Positions 22,027 through 33,900 of a stretch of DNA of 64,000 nt are shown piece after piece. This DNA comes from Flaveria trinervia (Eukaryota; Streptophyta; Magnoliopsida; Asterales; Asteraceae). The DNA is taken from positions 29,996,465 through 30,060,464 of the forward strand of contig CM046454.1 of the NCBI GenBank assembly GCA_025506515.1, written 5' to 3'. Under the pieces are notes generated by a model. It saw nothing but the letters and a program-made list of their open reading frames with translations. It had not been told where the DNA came from and did not search any database. Numbering within the stretch: position 1 is the stretch's first letter; each line of letters opens with the position of its first letter. A program made the position numbers and the translations under genes.

Positions 22027-22925
22027 TGTTGGACCAAAAGAACCAATGAGCCAAGATCAGAAAACCTCTAAGTCCCACATGGTATCACAACAACTACTGA
22101 AAGCTTCATGAGCAGTTTGACAAGTGCTGAAGACTTCAACAGCTGAAGATCAAGTGCTGCAGACTTCAACAGCCGAAGAACTAAAGTGCTGAAGTACAAC
22201 AGCTGAAGAACACAAGTACTGAAGTTGAACAGCTGAAGAACACAAGTGCTGAAGCTGAAAGACCAAAGTACTGAAGTACAACAGCCGAGAGTTTATAATG
22301 TGAATATAATGCTGAATCAACATGATGAACAAAGTCTGAAAACAAAGACTGAAGACATCAGCTGATGATATCTACTGAAGTCATCAGCTGATGAAACATC
22401 TGAAGGTCAAAGTCTGAAGATCAAGTACTAAAGCCTCAGTAGCTTGTCACAACTGCTGAAGAGTACTTCTTCAGTAGTTGTGATATCAGTAGTTTTATAT
22501 TTCTAGTTTCAGTTTTTGTAAAACGACTGAAGAGCTTGTCTTCATTCGTTGTAGTTTCGGTAGTTTTTTATTTCAGTAGTTATAACAACTGATAACACTT
22601 AGAACTTTTTGTAAGAAGATGTCAGCTGTTTTGACATCTTCAGTAGTTGCGTTTCAGTTGTAATAAATCTGTTAGATGTCACTATCAAGTGACATCAGCA
22701 GACGTCATATCCCTTATATAAGAGGTGTCGACCTAATTATAATTGTGACATTCTGTTACCACGAAAGCGAATATTGAATGAAATATATTTGCAGATATTC
22801 TCTCTCTTTTAACCGTCTTTGTTCTTTATTGAATATTGTTTTGTTCTTGTGAATCGACTAATTCATTGTTTGAATTCCGCTGCAATACTCGTCAATCAAT
22901 CAAACATAGATCACTGATCCTAACA
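22027..22925 (+). repeat. 3' LTR of element B
   Basis: It has the same ends as the 5' LTR and roughly 95 percent identity by eye. Differences include loss of one GATCAAGTGCTGAAG unit near 22160 and a short altered patch at about 22290-22325. It is followed by GGTCT. Confidence 0.96.
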
Positions 22926-22930
22926 GGTCT

Positions 22931-23672
22931 CCAACACGATGTCGGGTACTATTACTTGGCTGTCTCCGATCTCATTCCAGCTCAATAGTGAGCGGCATTT
23001 CCTACCGTATAGGCGTTCATACATAGCTGCCTCTACACTTGCGTGGTAACTAGTATTATAGGAGAACTCTACCAAAAAAAGATGATTTTCCCAGTTCCCA
23101 CCAAAGTCAATCACGCAAGTTCTTAGCATATCTTCCAGGGTTTGAATAGTCCTTTCACTCTGACCGTCAGTTTGTGGGTGGTATGTAGTGCTTAGATCTA
23201 GACGAGTTCCTAAAGCCTCATGGAGTGATCTCCAGAAACATGAAGTGAAGCAGTTGTTATAGTCGAAGATGATTGATAGAGGCACACCACGCCTAGTCAC
23301 TATTTCATCGATGCATAGTTGAGCCAGCTTCGTCAGGTCATAGTCTTATCAAGTCGGCAAGAAGTGAGCTGGTTTAGTTAGCTTATCCATATTACCCAAA
23401 TAGCATCATGACCTCTAAAAGTTTAGGGTAGCTTTGTGACGAAATCCATCTTGACGTTATCCCACTCGCACTCTAGAATTTCAGGCTGTTGCAACATACC
23501 TTACGGTTTTTGGTTTTCAGCCTTCACCATGGCACAAGTCAAACACTTGCCAACATAAACGACCATGGATTCTTTGATCCCAGACCACTAGAATAAGGCC
23601 TTTAGATCATGGTTTATCTTGTCATTTCCAAGGTGAACCGAGTACCTAAACTGGTGGGCTTTATCGAGGATT
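22931..23672 (-). pseudogene. pol: Gypsy H integrase core, minus strand
   Basis: Minus-strand text has the chromovirus integrase zinc-finger end (CLTCAMVKAENQKP, about 23530), EWDNVKMDFVTKLP (first Asp, about 23450), LSIIFDYNNCFTSCFW (second Asp kept, neighbours changed), the hallmark TTYHPQTDGQSERTIQTLEDMLR (about 23150, catalytic Glu) and VEFSYNTSYHASVEAAMYERLYGRKC. The frame is broken between 23300 and 23670. At 22931 the gene is split by element B; after removal of one GGTCT it joins 10477. Upstream homology ends at 23672. Confidence 0.88.
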
Positions 23673-23771
23673 ACCTGTAGATACATGTGTACTTAGTTTT
23701 TGAGCTTAATGTAAAATGTCTTTATTTTCTTACACAAATGTAATATAATGGGTACTTAATGAAATATAATG

Positions 23772-24412
23772 TGTGGTTGTGCTTATAATGTTGAATATTT
23801 CATTGCTTAGTATGTAATAATGCTTATTGAACTAACTTAGGTTTGTGGTTGTTTGAATAGGTCTAAGTCAAATAATGATTGTGAAACATATTCAAACTTA
23901 ATCATATGAAGTTCTCAAGCGAATGGCCCATGCTAATGGACCATACACATGAACAACTTCATGCTAATGAAGCAGTCTCATGACTGAACCAGGAGACTGG
24001 ATCAGTCGCATGATTGTAACATGATATTGACTCATTCCCACGATTGAACACTCAGTCGTACAAATGGATCAACCGCATGACTCAATCGTACGACTGAACC
24101 ATGTTAGTGGTTCAGTCGCCCGAATGAGAAACCCTAACCTAAAAATACCATTTAAATCGTGGAAAAACATAACACTTTGAAAACCTACGTACTAAATCAT
24201 ACCTTAGCCATCCAGAGACATCTAAGAACCTGTTCCAAGTTCATAGGTCGCACTAGATCGATTACCAATCGTTCTTAACATTTAGATTAAATCTACAATT
24301 ATTTCTACGTGCGTTCTCACTGATTGGATCGCCAATCAAATAGGATTCCGCACTATTTGACTTGGTATACATGTATATCAGTTAGTATTTCGTTTAATAC
24401 ATGATCCTAACA
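23772..24412 (+). repeat. 5' LTR of copy D1
   Basis: TGTGGTTG...GATCCTAACA, 641 bp, alignable with the 653-bp D2 LTR. Between about 23980 and 24130 it carries repeats of TCAGTCGYACGAYTGA-like palindromes. The five bases before it are TAATG; the matching downstream copy is lost with the 3' half. Confidence 0.88.
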
Positions 24413-24414
24413 AT

Positions 24415-24426
24415 TGGTATCAGAGC
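24415..24426 (+). promoter_or_regulatory. Primer binding site of copy D1
   Basis: TGGTATCAGAGC, then TTTGG, two bases after the LTR end. It matches initiator tRNA-Met. Confidence 0.95.
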
Positions 24427-24915
24427 TTTGGCTCTTGATTTACGTGTGATTCAATCGAATTTGATATAAAAATTGTGTTTTTCACGCAAAAACGCAACCT
24501 TTTGTGTCAAAAGTTGTTTTGGACGTCTGCAGATCGTAAAGTTAATGTTTTTCTGGCATACAACCATTAGGGTTCTTGAAAAATTCGTGTTTTTGTGTCA
24601 AATTACTTTAAACGTACGGATTTTCAAGTTTCAGCAGCTTCAGTCGCACGATTGACTCAATCGCACGACTGAATTCATACGCATCCCTCATACGCATCCC
24701 TCATTCGCACGATTGGACTCATTCGTACCTCCATTCGTACGAATGAACTAGTCGCATCGTTCATTCGCACCTGTCCGTACACATGATTGATTCACCCGCA
24801 TTGGTTCATTCGTATGTTTGAGCCATCCACATTGTTCAATGGCACGAGTAGCCCAATCGCACACCTTCATTCGCACAAGTACAACAGTGTGTTTCAAAGT
24901 TTAAAGTTAAGAGTA
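24427..24915 (+). repeat. Leader of D1 with CATTCGTACGAATG-type palindromes
   Basis: From 24630 to 24880 the leader holds about a dozen variants of TCATTCGCACGATTGA. A perfect 14-bp palindrome, CATTCGTACGAATG, is at 24732-24745. It has no coding features. The D2 leader (58895-59150) has the same repeats. Confidence 0.8.
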
Positions 24916-27680
24916 ATGGAGGATCGGTATTCAGCTTTCACCGTAGGTAGGGATTCAAGGATCCAGAATCTATTGCTTCTGGAAAACGAAGTGGGGAATC
25001 ACAACAAACCACCAAAGCTAATCACATTAGATGATTACCCACAGTGGAAGCAAAGATTCGAGATATACTTGAATGGAGTAGATCCAAATCTGTGGGAGTC
25101 GATAGAAACGGGGTATCGCATGCCTGTAGGAGCAGATGGAGTCAAACTTACATTAGAGGGCATGACTGATGGACAAAAGGTTAAGTATAATGCTGAGAAG
25201 AAAGTCTATTCTTTACTCACTCAGTCAATTCCGAAGGACATTTTCCATCTATTTCTGAGAACAAGCAAGCAAAAAAGTTGTGGGATGCATTGGAAAAGAG
25301 GTATGAGGGAAATGCATCGTTGAAAGCTTTGAAGGCTAAAGCGTTGAAGAAGGAGTTTGACAACTTCTCGTCAATGGGAAAAGAGAGCTTGGACGATCTA
25401 ATTGATTGTTTCTACCATGTGATGAGTGAGCTGCACACTCATGAAGATACTACGTCTATGGAAGACAAAGTTTCAAACTTTGCAGATGGTTTGCCTGAGA
25501 AGTGGAGTTCGTTTGTTTCCAACCTCAGACAAAATGATATGCTCGCGAAGTTAAACATCAACGACTTCATTCTTAAACTACGGGAGGAAGAGTTGAGAAT
25601 GAAGTACAGGGCACAAAAGTCTACTTATGATCAGAATCCAGCTCTGTACAACTCAACTCCACAAGCCAAAACGTCTCGAGCTCCACTACAAATAGCTTTT
25701 GTGTCGAGTTCAGCTGGTCCATCTCAAGCCTCTTCTTTAGGACCTGACATGTCAGGGTCGTTTGGTACCCAATACATTGCACCTGAAGCTAATGCTACAA
25801 AAGTGAAGACTGAGAATCTCGGGAATGTGACGGCTGAGGTAGCAAAGGAACACATGGACCTCTTAGCAGTGGTAGTCCACTCCTATGATGGGCTAGTTGC
25901 TGGGAAAATTGGGAACTGCCATCTGGCAGATGAGGACTACGAGCAGGTAGACGAAACGGAGCTAGAACGGATGATATAATGTGGGCCTTAGCAAGTGCTG
26001 TCCGGAGAGCTAAGAAGTTTGTCAAGAAGACCGGACAGAATCTTATTGCCACTATGGACACAACTTTTGGCTTTGACAAGACAAAAGTTACGTGCTTCAA
26101 TTGTGGGGAAAACGGGCACTTCAAACGTGAATGTTTGAAGCTCAAGAAGATAGGAAATGGGAATCCATTCTCATATTTCTCTCTTCAGGAGAAGCCCACA
26201 AACAGCCCTACCTCATCGAGCAAGGATCTAAAAGCCTTAACAGCTCATGATGACAAAGGACAAGATTGGAGCTTCCGGTTTTTGTCTCCGGGAGAATCCA
26301 ACATTGCTAGTGTCGAGGACTTAGATGATGACTCAGCAAGTGAGAGTGATATTGCAGTTGAGCTCGTGATGTCAAATATTGAAGAATTTGCAACAATAGT
26401 TGATCACCTACCTGAAGAAAGGACCATTACAACAAGACCATAATCACCAGAACCAGAGAAGTTAGACACTTCTTTGATGGCAGATTCAACCTCACCTTCT
26501 CAGGTAAGTACTACTACTCAACTTTTCAATAATCATGCTCGTTCTGATTGTAATAAATTTAGGGAAAGCATTGATATGAAATTTTCTAGGTTATTAGACC
26601 ATAATGATAACTTATTAAAGGACTTACAACTATGCACTGAAGCAAATAGAGTCTTAAAACAAAATGAGCACAACTATAAAGAAAAGATAGAACTCTTGAG
26701 TAAACAGCTTAAGGAAACATAAGTTGTAGCATTTAACCAAGCTAATGACATTAAGTTCTATCTTAACTCCCTAGAAGACACTAAAAAACAAAAGGCAGTT
26801 CTGGAAGTAGAAGTAAATTCACTAATACAAAAACTGCATAGTTGGACAAGTTCATCCCACATTGTCCAACACTTAGTGAGAGAGCGTAATAATGGGTTGG
26901 GCTTGGGATATAAAGTGGTACCACCACCACATGAGACCTTGATGAATGCAAAAAGTAAACCAATAAATAATAACCCAATCAAGGATCATGTGGTGTCCAC
27001 TACTCTTGTAAGTGATCCAGATTTCAAATGTAAACCAAATGAATTTGTCACTAAACAAAAGGATACCACTTCAAAATCAAATGGTAAAATGCCTTGTGTT
27101 AATTTGGACGAACAATTTAAAAGGTTGAAGTTAAGTCTGGGTCAACCAAGTCTAATTCTAAACCCAAAAAGACCAAAAAAGTTAACCACCCACGTGCTTC
27201 ATGTCTAAGTCCAGAGAAACAAAAAAGGTAAAGATGTTTAAAATGTTCAAACAATTAATTTTGTTAAACCCGATAAAACATCTAAACAAGAAGTGTCAAA
27301 ACTCAAACAGAGTAAAGTCACACGTGTGCCACATACTTCTCCACAGAAACAGGTAAATCGTCAAGTTGAAAGTAGATCATGCTACAACTGTGGCAAGTAT
27401 GGGCACATAGCGTCTTATTGTCCTTATTATCAGACTCCAAAGAAAAGGATTGAACTTCATCACACTAAGGCAAGCTCTTCCAAAAGAAGCTCCATGACTC
27501 CACCAAAAAGAGTAAGTGAACCTAAAGTTCAACCTATCTGCCAGACGTCTGTTTATCACAAATAGGCCTTACACAAATCTGGATTATGGAAAGAAAAGTC
27601 TGTGTCTGGTAATAAGAACAATAAGACAGTTGATCTTCCCTCACCATCTAATGGCCAATGGGTTGATTTTATGATGTATG
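24916..27680 (+). pseudogene. gag: Copy D1 gag, frameshifted, 3' truncated
   Basis: The ATG at 24916 (MEDRYSAFTVGRD) is chosen over the upstream ATG at 24787 because D2 starts at the same residue. The gag domain has LDDYPQWKQRFEIYLNGVDP. The frame shifts near 25255 and LWDALEKRYEGNASLKALKAKALKKEFDNF continues. A one-base loss at about 25973 truncates ERMD/IMWALASAVRRAKKFVKKTG. CCHC knuckles follow: CFNCGENGHFKREC (about 26097) and CYNCGKYGHIASYC (about 27381). Between them is coiled-coil text at 26500-26860. Coding text ends at the junction near 27680. Confidence 0.88.
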
Positions 27681-29438
27681 ATTCTCTAAAATGACCTCTG
27701 CCTTTGCCTTTTCATCAGTGATTTGGCATTTTAATTTTTAAATCTCATCATCTTTTTCATTTAAGACAGACTCAAACTCAGCTTTTCTTTTGGAAATCAC
27801 TTTCTCTAGGTCAAGATTTTGATTAACTAAAGCTACATTTGCTTCTCTAATTGAGACAAAAGCAACTATGCATGACTCAGAACACAACTTGGCCTTAGCT
27901 TCAGAAGGTACCTGTGGTACCTGTGATGATGAAGCATTTAAGCATGAACCATTAGTAGACTCCAGGGCCATAAGAGCAAGATTTCCAAAAGGATTTTCAC
28001 CACCATGTTGACCAGCACCAGAAAAATTGTTCAGGATAACTAGAAAGATCATTTGGTAAGCTACTCCAGTCAACAACTCCAGGTGTGAAAAAGCTTTGAT
28101 GTGATTGAGATTGAAATTGTTGATTTGATTGAGATGGTTAAGGCTCAGGTAGGGCATGTGGTTGTTGAGCTATGGGTACTGGAACCTGACTGGACTGAGG
28201 CATGTAAAAACAAGGATAAGGATATGGCATTGGACCTTGAGGGACAAAATATGCAGGAGATGATTGAAATTGTGAATGATGACCAGAACTAGTAGAATGT
28301 TGCCCTTTGTTTTGTGAGCTATTTCATGGAAAGGTCACAAAGGGTGCAGAAGAGTTAGATCCAGATGATCTACACTCTCTTGCAAAATGTCCAAGTCTAT
28401 GGCACTTGTGACACCTCAACTTGCTCTTGTCAAAACCAACTTTGGTTTTTCTAGAGAGACTAGGAAATTTTCTACCTGTCCATTTGTATAATTTTTGAGA
28501 TCTGATATTGATTAATGCCATTTCGCTCAAAATATCAATCTCTTCCAGATCATCATCAGCAATTCCTTTCAAATCATCCATCAAAAAGCACAAAATATCA
28601 CTACTACACCCTGAATTACTATCAACACCAACAAAAGCAGGATCTCCACTGTTTGAAGAGAAATCTATATGCTCATCATAAGAACTTTCTGATGCAGCAT
28701 ATTCTGACTCATTACCAACCAGAGCAGTATTCCCTGGTACAAAATCATCAGTGAGCTTCCGAGATGAAGCCAGTTTCCTTTTCTGTTCTATCTCTCTTTC
28801 AAATGTTAACAGTTTCCCATGAAGTTGGGTGAGAGATAGATTGTCCAGATTTACACTGGAGCGTAGGACAATAGTATATGTGTCCCATCTCTCAAGTAGG
28901 GATCTGAGGAATCTGTTGTTCATCTGAATATTTGTATATTCATGTTTAACCATTTTTAGCTCAGATATCAAACAGGAAAATCGCTCAAACTGTTGAGTGA
29001 CTCACCCTTTCTATGAGAGAATGTCACATATTGTTGGGCAACGATCTCTCTATTGTTTGCCAAACCTCATCAGTTCCTCCAAATTGTTCTTTCAGAGCAA
29101 CCCAGAGGTCATGAGCAGTTTCATGATGCATAAGTCCACAATAGATTTCATTACGGCAGTGCCATGGCCAGAATTCCATGGGCTTCAGCATCAATTTCAA
29201 ACAGTTTCAGATCTTCATCTGAGTATTGCTCTTTCTTCTTCGGAACCATCTCATTGGTTTCCGGATTACTCACCATAGGCTTATATGGTCCATGAACCAT
29301 AGATTTCCAACAACCTGAACTGTTGACAGACAGGTGATGGAGCATTCGGCGTTGCCATATGCTATACTCACTCCTAACAAGCATCGGAGGCTTTGTTGAG
29401 GAGTCAGTATTGTGAGGATCATTCATTGATGTAGCCAT
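27681..29438 (-). pseudogene. gag: Copy B2 gag, partial
   Basis: The start codon ends at 29438 (MATSMNDPHNTDSSTKPPML). The frame is kept to 29151 and is then broken near 29150-28980. From 28971 to 28324 it is open, and unlike element B it reads through ILSEMALINIRS. CHKCHRLGHFAREC is present at about 28390. After the Pro/Gln-rich part, 28157-27738 encodes GENPFGNLALMALES and the coiled coil (SIREANVALVNQNLDLEKVISKRKAEF). Text ends just after the AEVILE equivalent. This copy is less damaged than the complete element over the same part. Confidence 0.88.
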
Positions 29439-29657
29439 TTTCACCGATTCAAACAGGTTCAATAAAATTTTAACAGATCTAGCTCAAAAACTCAACAACT
29501 CAGTTTGAAACAAGACGAATCTCAAATTAATTCACCGGAAGCACACAGAAAATCAAACTCTATAACCAATTCTTGCAAATTTGCTAATTCGATCAAACTT
29601 AGATATCAAAAGAGCAGTTTCAATGATCAATTGTTAAATCGATCAATGATTAATCTT

Positions 29658-29669
29658 GCTCTGATACCA
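29658..29669 (-). promoter_or_regulatory. Primer binding site of copy B2
   Basis: Minus strand TGGTATCAGAGC followed by AAGATT, directly inside the LTR end at 29672. Confidence 0.93.
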
Positions 29670-29671
29670 TT

Positions 29672-30399
29672 TGAAAGGATCGGGATCTAGTTTGATCAAT
29701 TAGATTATGATTTACAGCGGAATAGAACAAGAATTAGACGAAATTTAAGCAAGAATAATATGAATATTCAATCAAACAGTGACGGTTATAGAGAGAGACA
29801 GTATTCTGCAAAGAGAATATTTTCATTCATGCACAAGCTTCGGCTACAAAGAAATTAGGTCAACATTCCTTTTATAAAGGAATGTGACATCAGCTTATGT
29901 CACTTGATAGTGACAGCTAACTGATTTATACAAACAACTGAAAGTAGACTAAAATACTGAAGATGTCCATAACAACTGAGGACATCTTCACAAAAAGCTA
30001 AGTACAAGCTAAAATTACAACTACTGAAGTTATAACATCTGAAGTGTAAGAACTTCAGATGTTTTACATAAAATAAACTACTGATTACAAACTACCTAAA
30101 AGTAAACCATCACAACTACTGAAAAGAAGTACTTCAGCTGTTGTGACAACTTCTGAGAACTTGGTCTTCAGACTTTGTCTTCAGCAGCTGTCTTCAGACT
30201 TTGTCTTTAGACTTTGTCTTCAGACTTTGTCTTCAGACTTTGTCTTCCGCTATTGTCTTCAGACTTTGTCTTCAAACTTTGTCTTCAGACTTTGTCTTCA
30301 GCTGTTTTCTTCAGACTTTGTAGACCACTTCAGTTGTTATGATGTCTGTGGGACTTAAAGGTTTTTCTTATCTAGCTCATTGGTTCTTTTGGTCCAACA
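29672..30399 (-). repeat. 5' LTR of copy B2 with a 13-bp tandem array
   Basis: 728 bp, from TGTTGGACC at 30399 to GATCCTTTCA at 29672. It is shorter and clearly diverged from the 900-bp LTRs of element B. Between 30159 and 30320 about ten tandem units of CTTCAGACTTTGT (13 bp, plus-strand reading) replace the mixed repeats found in B. The apparent ORF over this array is an artefact of the repeat. Confidence 0.88.
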
Positions 30400-30959
30400 C
30401 GGAAGTTATGCTTTTAACTTCTGAAGCAAATCATGTCTTCAAAACAAATAACTGTCTAAGAAATTACCTTCGGAAGAGGTTTTTAATCTATCTTCCGAAG
30501 CTTAAATACTTGTCTCAGACACTTATTCATTTTTAAGGACTATTAGTTCCGAAGCAAACTAACTCTCGAAAGCTGTATGAAAAATTTATATACAAAGCAA
30601 TCAAGTTTTAATTTCTCTTCCAAAGCAAAATTTTCAAAACTCTTAGGAAATTCTTCCGAAGTCATTTTAGCTTCGGAAGCTTTTTAGTTAAAACTTCCGA
30701 AAATAATTACCTTCGGAAGCTTTTTGATTTCCAAGAAAACTACTTTTTAAGCAAAAGTAAACTACTTTTTCAGAGGTGGGACCGACATCCGATTTCAAAA
30801 TTTATCCTCTTTCATTAAACTTCATCTAAAATCCCTCTCACATATAAACCCAACGGTTCCCCCCTCTCTCTATCATATGCTCTTCCTCCATACCCAAAAC
30901 CCAAATTTCTCTCTGAAATTTCATTCTTCCTTCTTTCTTCATCCTTAAGTTACCTCACA
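30400..30959 (+). repeat. C1 spacer with CTTCCGAAG/CTTCGGAAG repeats
   Basis: At least eight copies of CTTCGGAAG or CTTCCGAAG and near variants lie between 30400 and 30760, often as opposed pairs. The last 200 bp are repeat-free and C/T-rich before the ORF3 start, as in element B. It aligns in inverted orientation with 38777-39320 of copy C2. Confidence 0.85.
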
Positions 30960-33900
30960 ATGACCAATCTCGCTCACAGAAATGATCCAAATTTTACCAT
31001 GCAGCTACACAGGTAACATAATCAGGTTGCTCTGTTAAGCTCTGAGAAAGATCCTCATTTCTCAGAGATTTGTCGATTCTTAGCTTTGTCAAATTACTTC
31101 ACCTCCCTAACCATTGATCCTCCTTTCTATGAGGATGAACTACTTGATTTGTGGAAGACCTGCCAAGAGGTCATTATGGACGGGGAGAAGGCACTGTCTG
31201 CCACAGTGTAGGGGAGAACAGTCTTCATCACTCCGGCATTATCAACAGGCATCTTTAGCTGGATGATGAAGAAGGTGAGGTGTGCTTCCCAAAGGAAGCT
31301 GTTAATCATTCCTTTGAGCAGATGGGATATGAGGGAGATTTCTCTGTAAAGACCTTTAGGAAAGGGAAGGTCTCATCCTAGTGGAGAATCCTTTAAGCAG
31401 ATGGTGGATGGGACCAGATTCCTAAGGATCTCTCCTTCATCATCCATGGAATGGTTCAGGGGTCAAGTTCAGGTATTCTCAGTTTGTTTATACCAAGTTG
31501 CTTGCTAACTTAGTCTCCTTAGAATATTACATGTTTCCTAGATATGTACAGTACATTCTTAACTGTTAACTAGGGTCACAGTTGAGGGAAATAGGTAACA
31601 TTCTTAAACTGGGACAGATGAAGCCCGACATCTTTAAAATACTGAGAAAGCCCACTGTTGGCTTCTTTGGGGTAGAAACAGCCCTAGTGCCAAAAATGTT
31701 AGAGCTCATTGCTCAAGGTGACAACCTGTAGCACAAGCTAGGGTTGAAACCCACACCTGCTACATCCCAACCACCCACACAGTCTCCAATTACCCTCACT
31801 TACAATACGAAATTCAAATGAACCCCTACTCAGACTATTCAGTCTGTGGAGGTTCCCATACACTCACCCTTATAGGCAGAATTAGACACTGGAGCTCCCA
31901 CTTGTCCTGAGGAGCAGACCACTCCCATCTTTTCAAGGATCAATGTTGAGGTTCCTCATGCTCAGCCTGATGAGCTCATTAGCCCAACAGCCTTTAGCCA
32001 TCACTCTGAGTCTCAACACTCAAGTGATCAACCTTCAGGGGAAAGTTACTATCCCCAGCCTATAGATATCAACCAACCAATTCCTAACCTTGATTTCTAT
32101 ACTGATGAAGATCTATGTTTCAGTGATTACCATGATTTTCACTTATTTTCCCCTACTCAAAGAGAGATGAGTGCTTCTAAGGCTCCTATTTCTAGCCCCC
32201 ATTAGTCACCTATTACGGAGGTGGACACTTCTTAACCTGTTTAGGATGTCCATATGGAAGAGGCTCTTACTTCTAAAAGTGATTACATCATTAAGACCTC
32301 AACCATGGCAAATCAGCCTACTATCATCTCAACTGAGACTGCCGGTGAGTAGAGGAAAAGCAGCAGGGGAGAACCTAAAGCTGGTGGTGAGAGAGAGGAC
32401 TTTGGTCCAATCATCTCATCGCCTAATGATTCTTCTCATGAAGATAAGAGGAATCTAAGACTAAAGGTACACAAACTGTCTAAAACATGCACTTATTTAG
32501 TCTCAAAGGTTAGTCACCTTAAATCTCAGGTGACTACCTTACATAACAGGATCAATGATCAGCAACTTGAGATTTCATATCTTAAGGAAAAACTAGCTGG
32601 GAGACCCTTAAGAAGAGCTCAACCATGAACACAAGAACCTGTGGATGTGATTGACCTATCTTCTAGCTCACCTATGCAAGTGGGTGATGCTACCAAAAAG
32701 GGGGAGAAAGTCATTATAGCTACAGAACCTAGGAGTTCTTGAGAGAGAGTAGACATTATGGACTCACCACCCTCACTTGCAAATGTGTATCCTCAGTAAC
32801 CTCCTAAAATACACATTGATGTGGACTACACAGACTCCTTCATACAGAGTCCGTTTGAGGATGGGATACCAAGGGCTATGTTATCTTCACCACTTTCCAA
32901 TCACATCATTGTGTGGATGTATGACAGCAACAGGAAAGCCCTAATCATCATAAGATTTCAAGGGTAGCAAGAAGTCTTAAATTTTAAGACTTTCAACTAC
33001 TATGAAGGTCTGGATCAAGTCAACATGCCACTTGTCAATCCAAGCAAATCAAGACAAGCTGACAGGCTGGCTCAAAGAATCCAAGACATGATCACTACAG
33101 ATTTTAGCTTCAGAAGGAGACTCAGGCAATCAGGCAATGCCATCGGTCAACTGGATGTTGAGGCAGACCCTAAGATTAGTTTCATAGGGGAAACCTTGAC
33201 TGAAGGCCTAGTGGCAGAACATGAGAGCCCTGTGTCATCATCATCAATTGCTGCAGAGATCCACACTCCTATTGAGACACCTGCTGGTGAAGGTGCTTCT
33301 CAACCTCTCTCTAGCCAGAGCTCAGTAGTTTCATCAAGCAATGAAGGCGAAAGCTCTCTCCACCCTGAGTCATAAAGGTCTGTGAGTGACAAAGGGAAAA
33401 GAAAGATGACATCCAAGGAGATTGAGGAGGAGTAGAGAGAGAGGAAAAAGGAGATTGAGGGGAGAAAGTTCCTATGCTGAGTCTTCAAGACTCATGGAGT
33501 ATGCTATTACGGGTGCCCCCAGACCAGATACTCAAATTGATGAGTTAAGGGCAGTCAGGATAAGTTAATAGCAGATAAGGAACTATGACACAGATAGTGT
33601 CATTTCTCTCCCCTTAGATAAGTTGAATGAACTGGTTGACCTTGAAAGGTCAAGGGAGAAGAAGGAGGCAGAAGATGCAGAGCTTCTAGTACAAATAAAA
33701 GAAGAGAGAAGAAAGAAAAGATTGTACAATATGTGCCTACCCTCTCCCCAGTTAAAGAAAGTCCTGCACAAGAGGATGTGGTTCAACAAGAACCTCAAGT
33801 AGATAAAGAAGAAGAAAGAATCAGGATGATAAACTACTTGAGTGCCATGAGCCTTTATAGGTAGAAACACTTCTTCCTTTGTCCTTTGATTATGTTGAGT

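Larger units (their letters stand above)
10478..22925 (+). mobile_element. Complete copia element, family B (Sirevirus/SIRE-type), 12,448 bp
   Basis: Both LTRs (910 and 899 bp), tRNA-Met primer site, gag, protease, integrase, reverse transcriptase, RNase H, a repeat spacer, a long ORF3 and a polypurine tract are in the right order, flanked by GGTCT duplications. Large size, a gag with two CCHC knuckles and a KFGIGYNH block, and an ORF after pol all point to the Sirevirus (Maximus) lineage. The LTRs differ by several substitutions and small indels, and all ORFs have lesions, so this is an old, inactive copy. It is inserted head-to-tail against the host gypsy element H (opposite strand). Confidence 0.95.
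23772..27680 (+). mobile_element. Copia family D copy D1, 5' half
   Basis: LTR, primer site, leader and most of gag of a SIRE-type copia element. The second copy D2 lies on the other strand at 56891-60031. D1 is cut off near 27680 where it meets gag of a family B copy. The 99 bp between gypsy H (23672) and the LTR are AT-rich and unassigned. Confidence 0.88.
27681..30399 (-). mobile_element. Copia family B copy B2, 5' part, minus strand
   Basis: LTR, primer site and gag of a second family B element, reading right to left. The right border is a clean LTR start (TGTTGGACC on the minus strand at 30399) set in family C spacer sequence. The left border is a break within gag joined to D1 gag, in the stretch TCTCTAAAATGACC. 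Confidence 0.9.

Noticed and set aside
22150..22332. Minus-strand 60-codon frame with repeated LQHLCSSAV
   Set aside because: Antisense of the repeat field in the B 3' LTR.
30143..30358. Frame encoding repeated LCLQTLSSDFVFR
   Set aside because: Shadow of the 13-bp tandem array in the B2 LTR.
33583..33870. Minus-strand hydrophobic frame as envelope-like protein
   Set aside because: Same antisense effect over the Lys/Glu-rich part of C1 ORF3.
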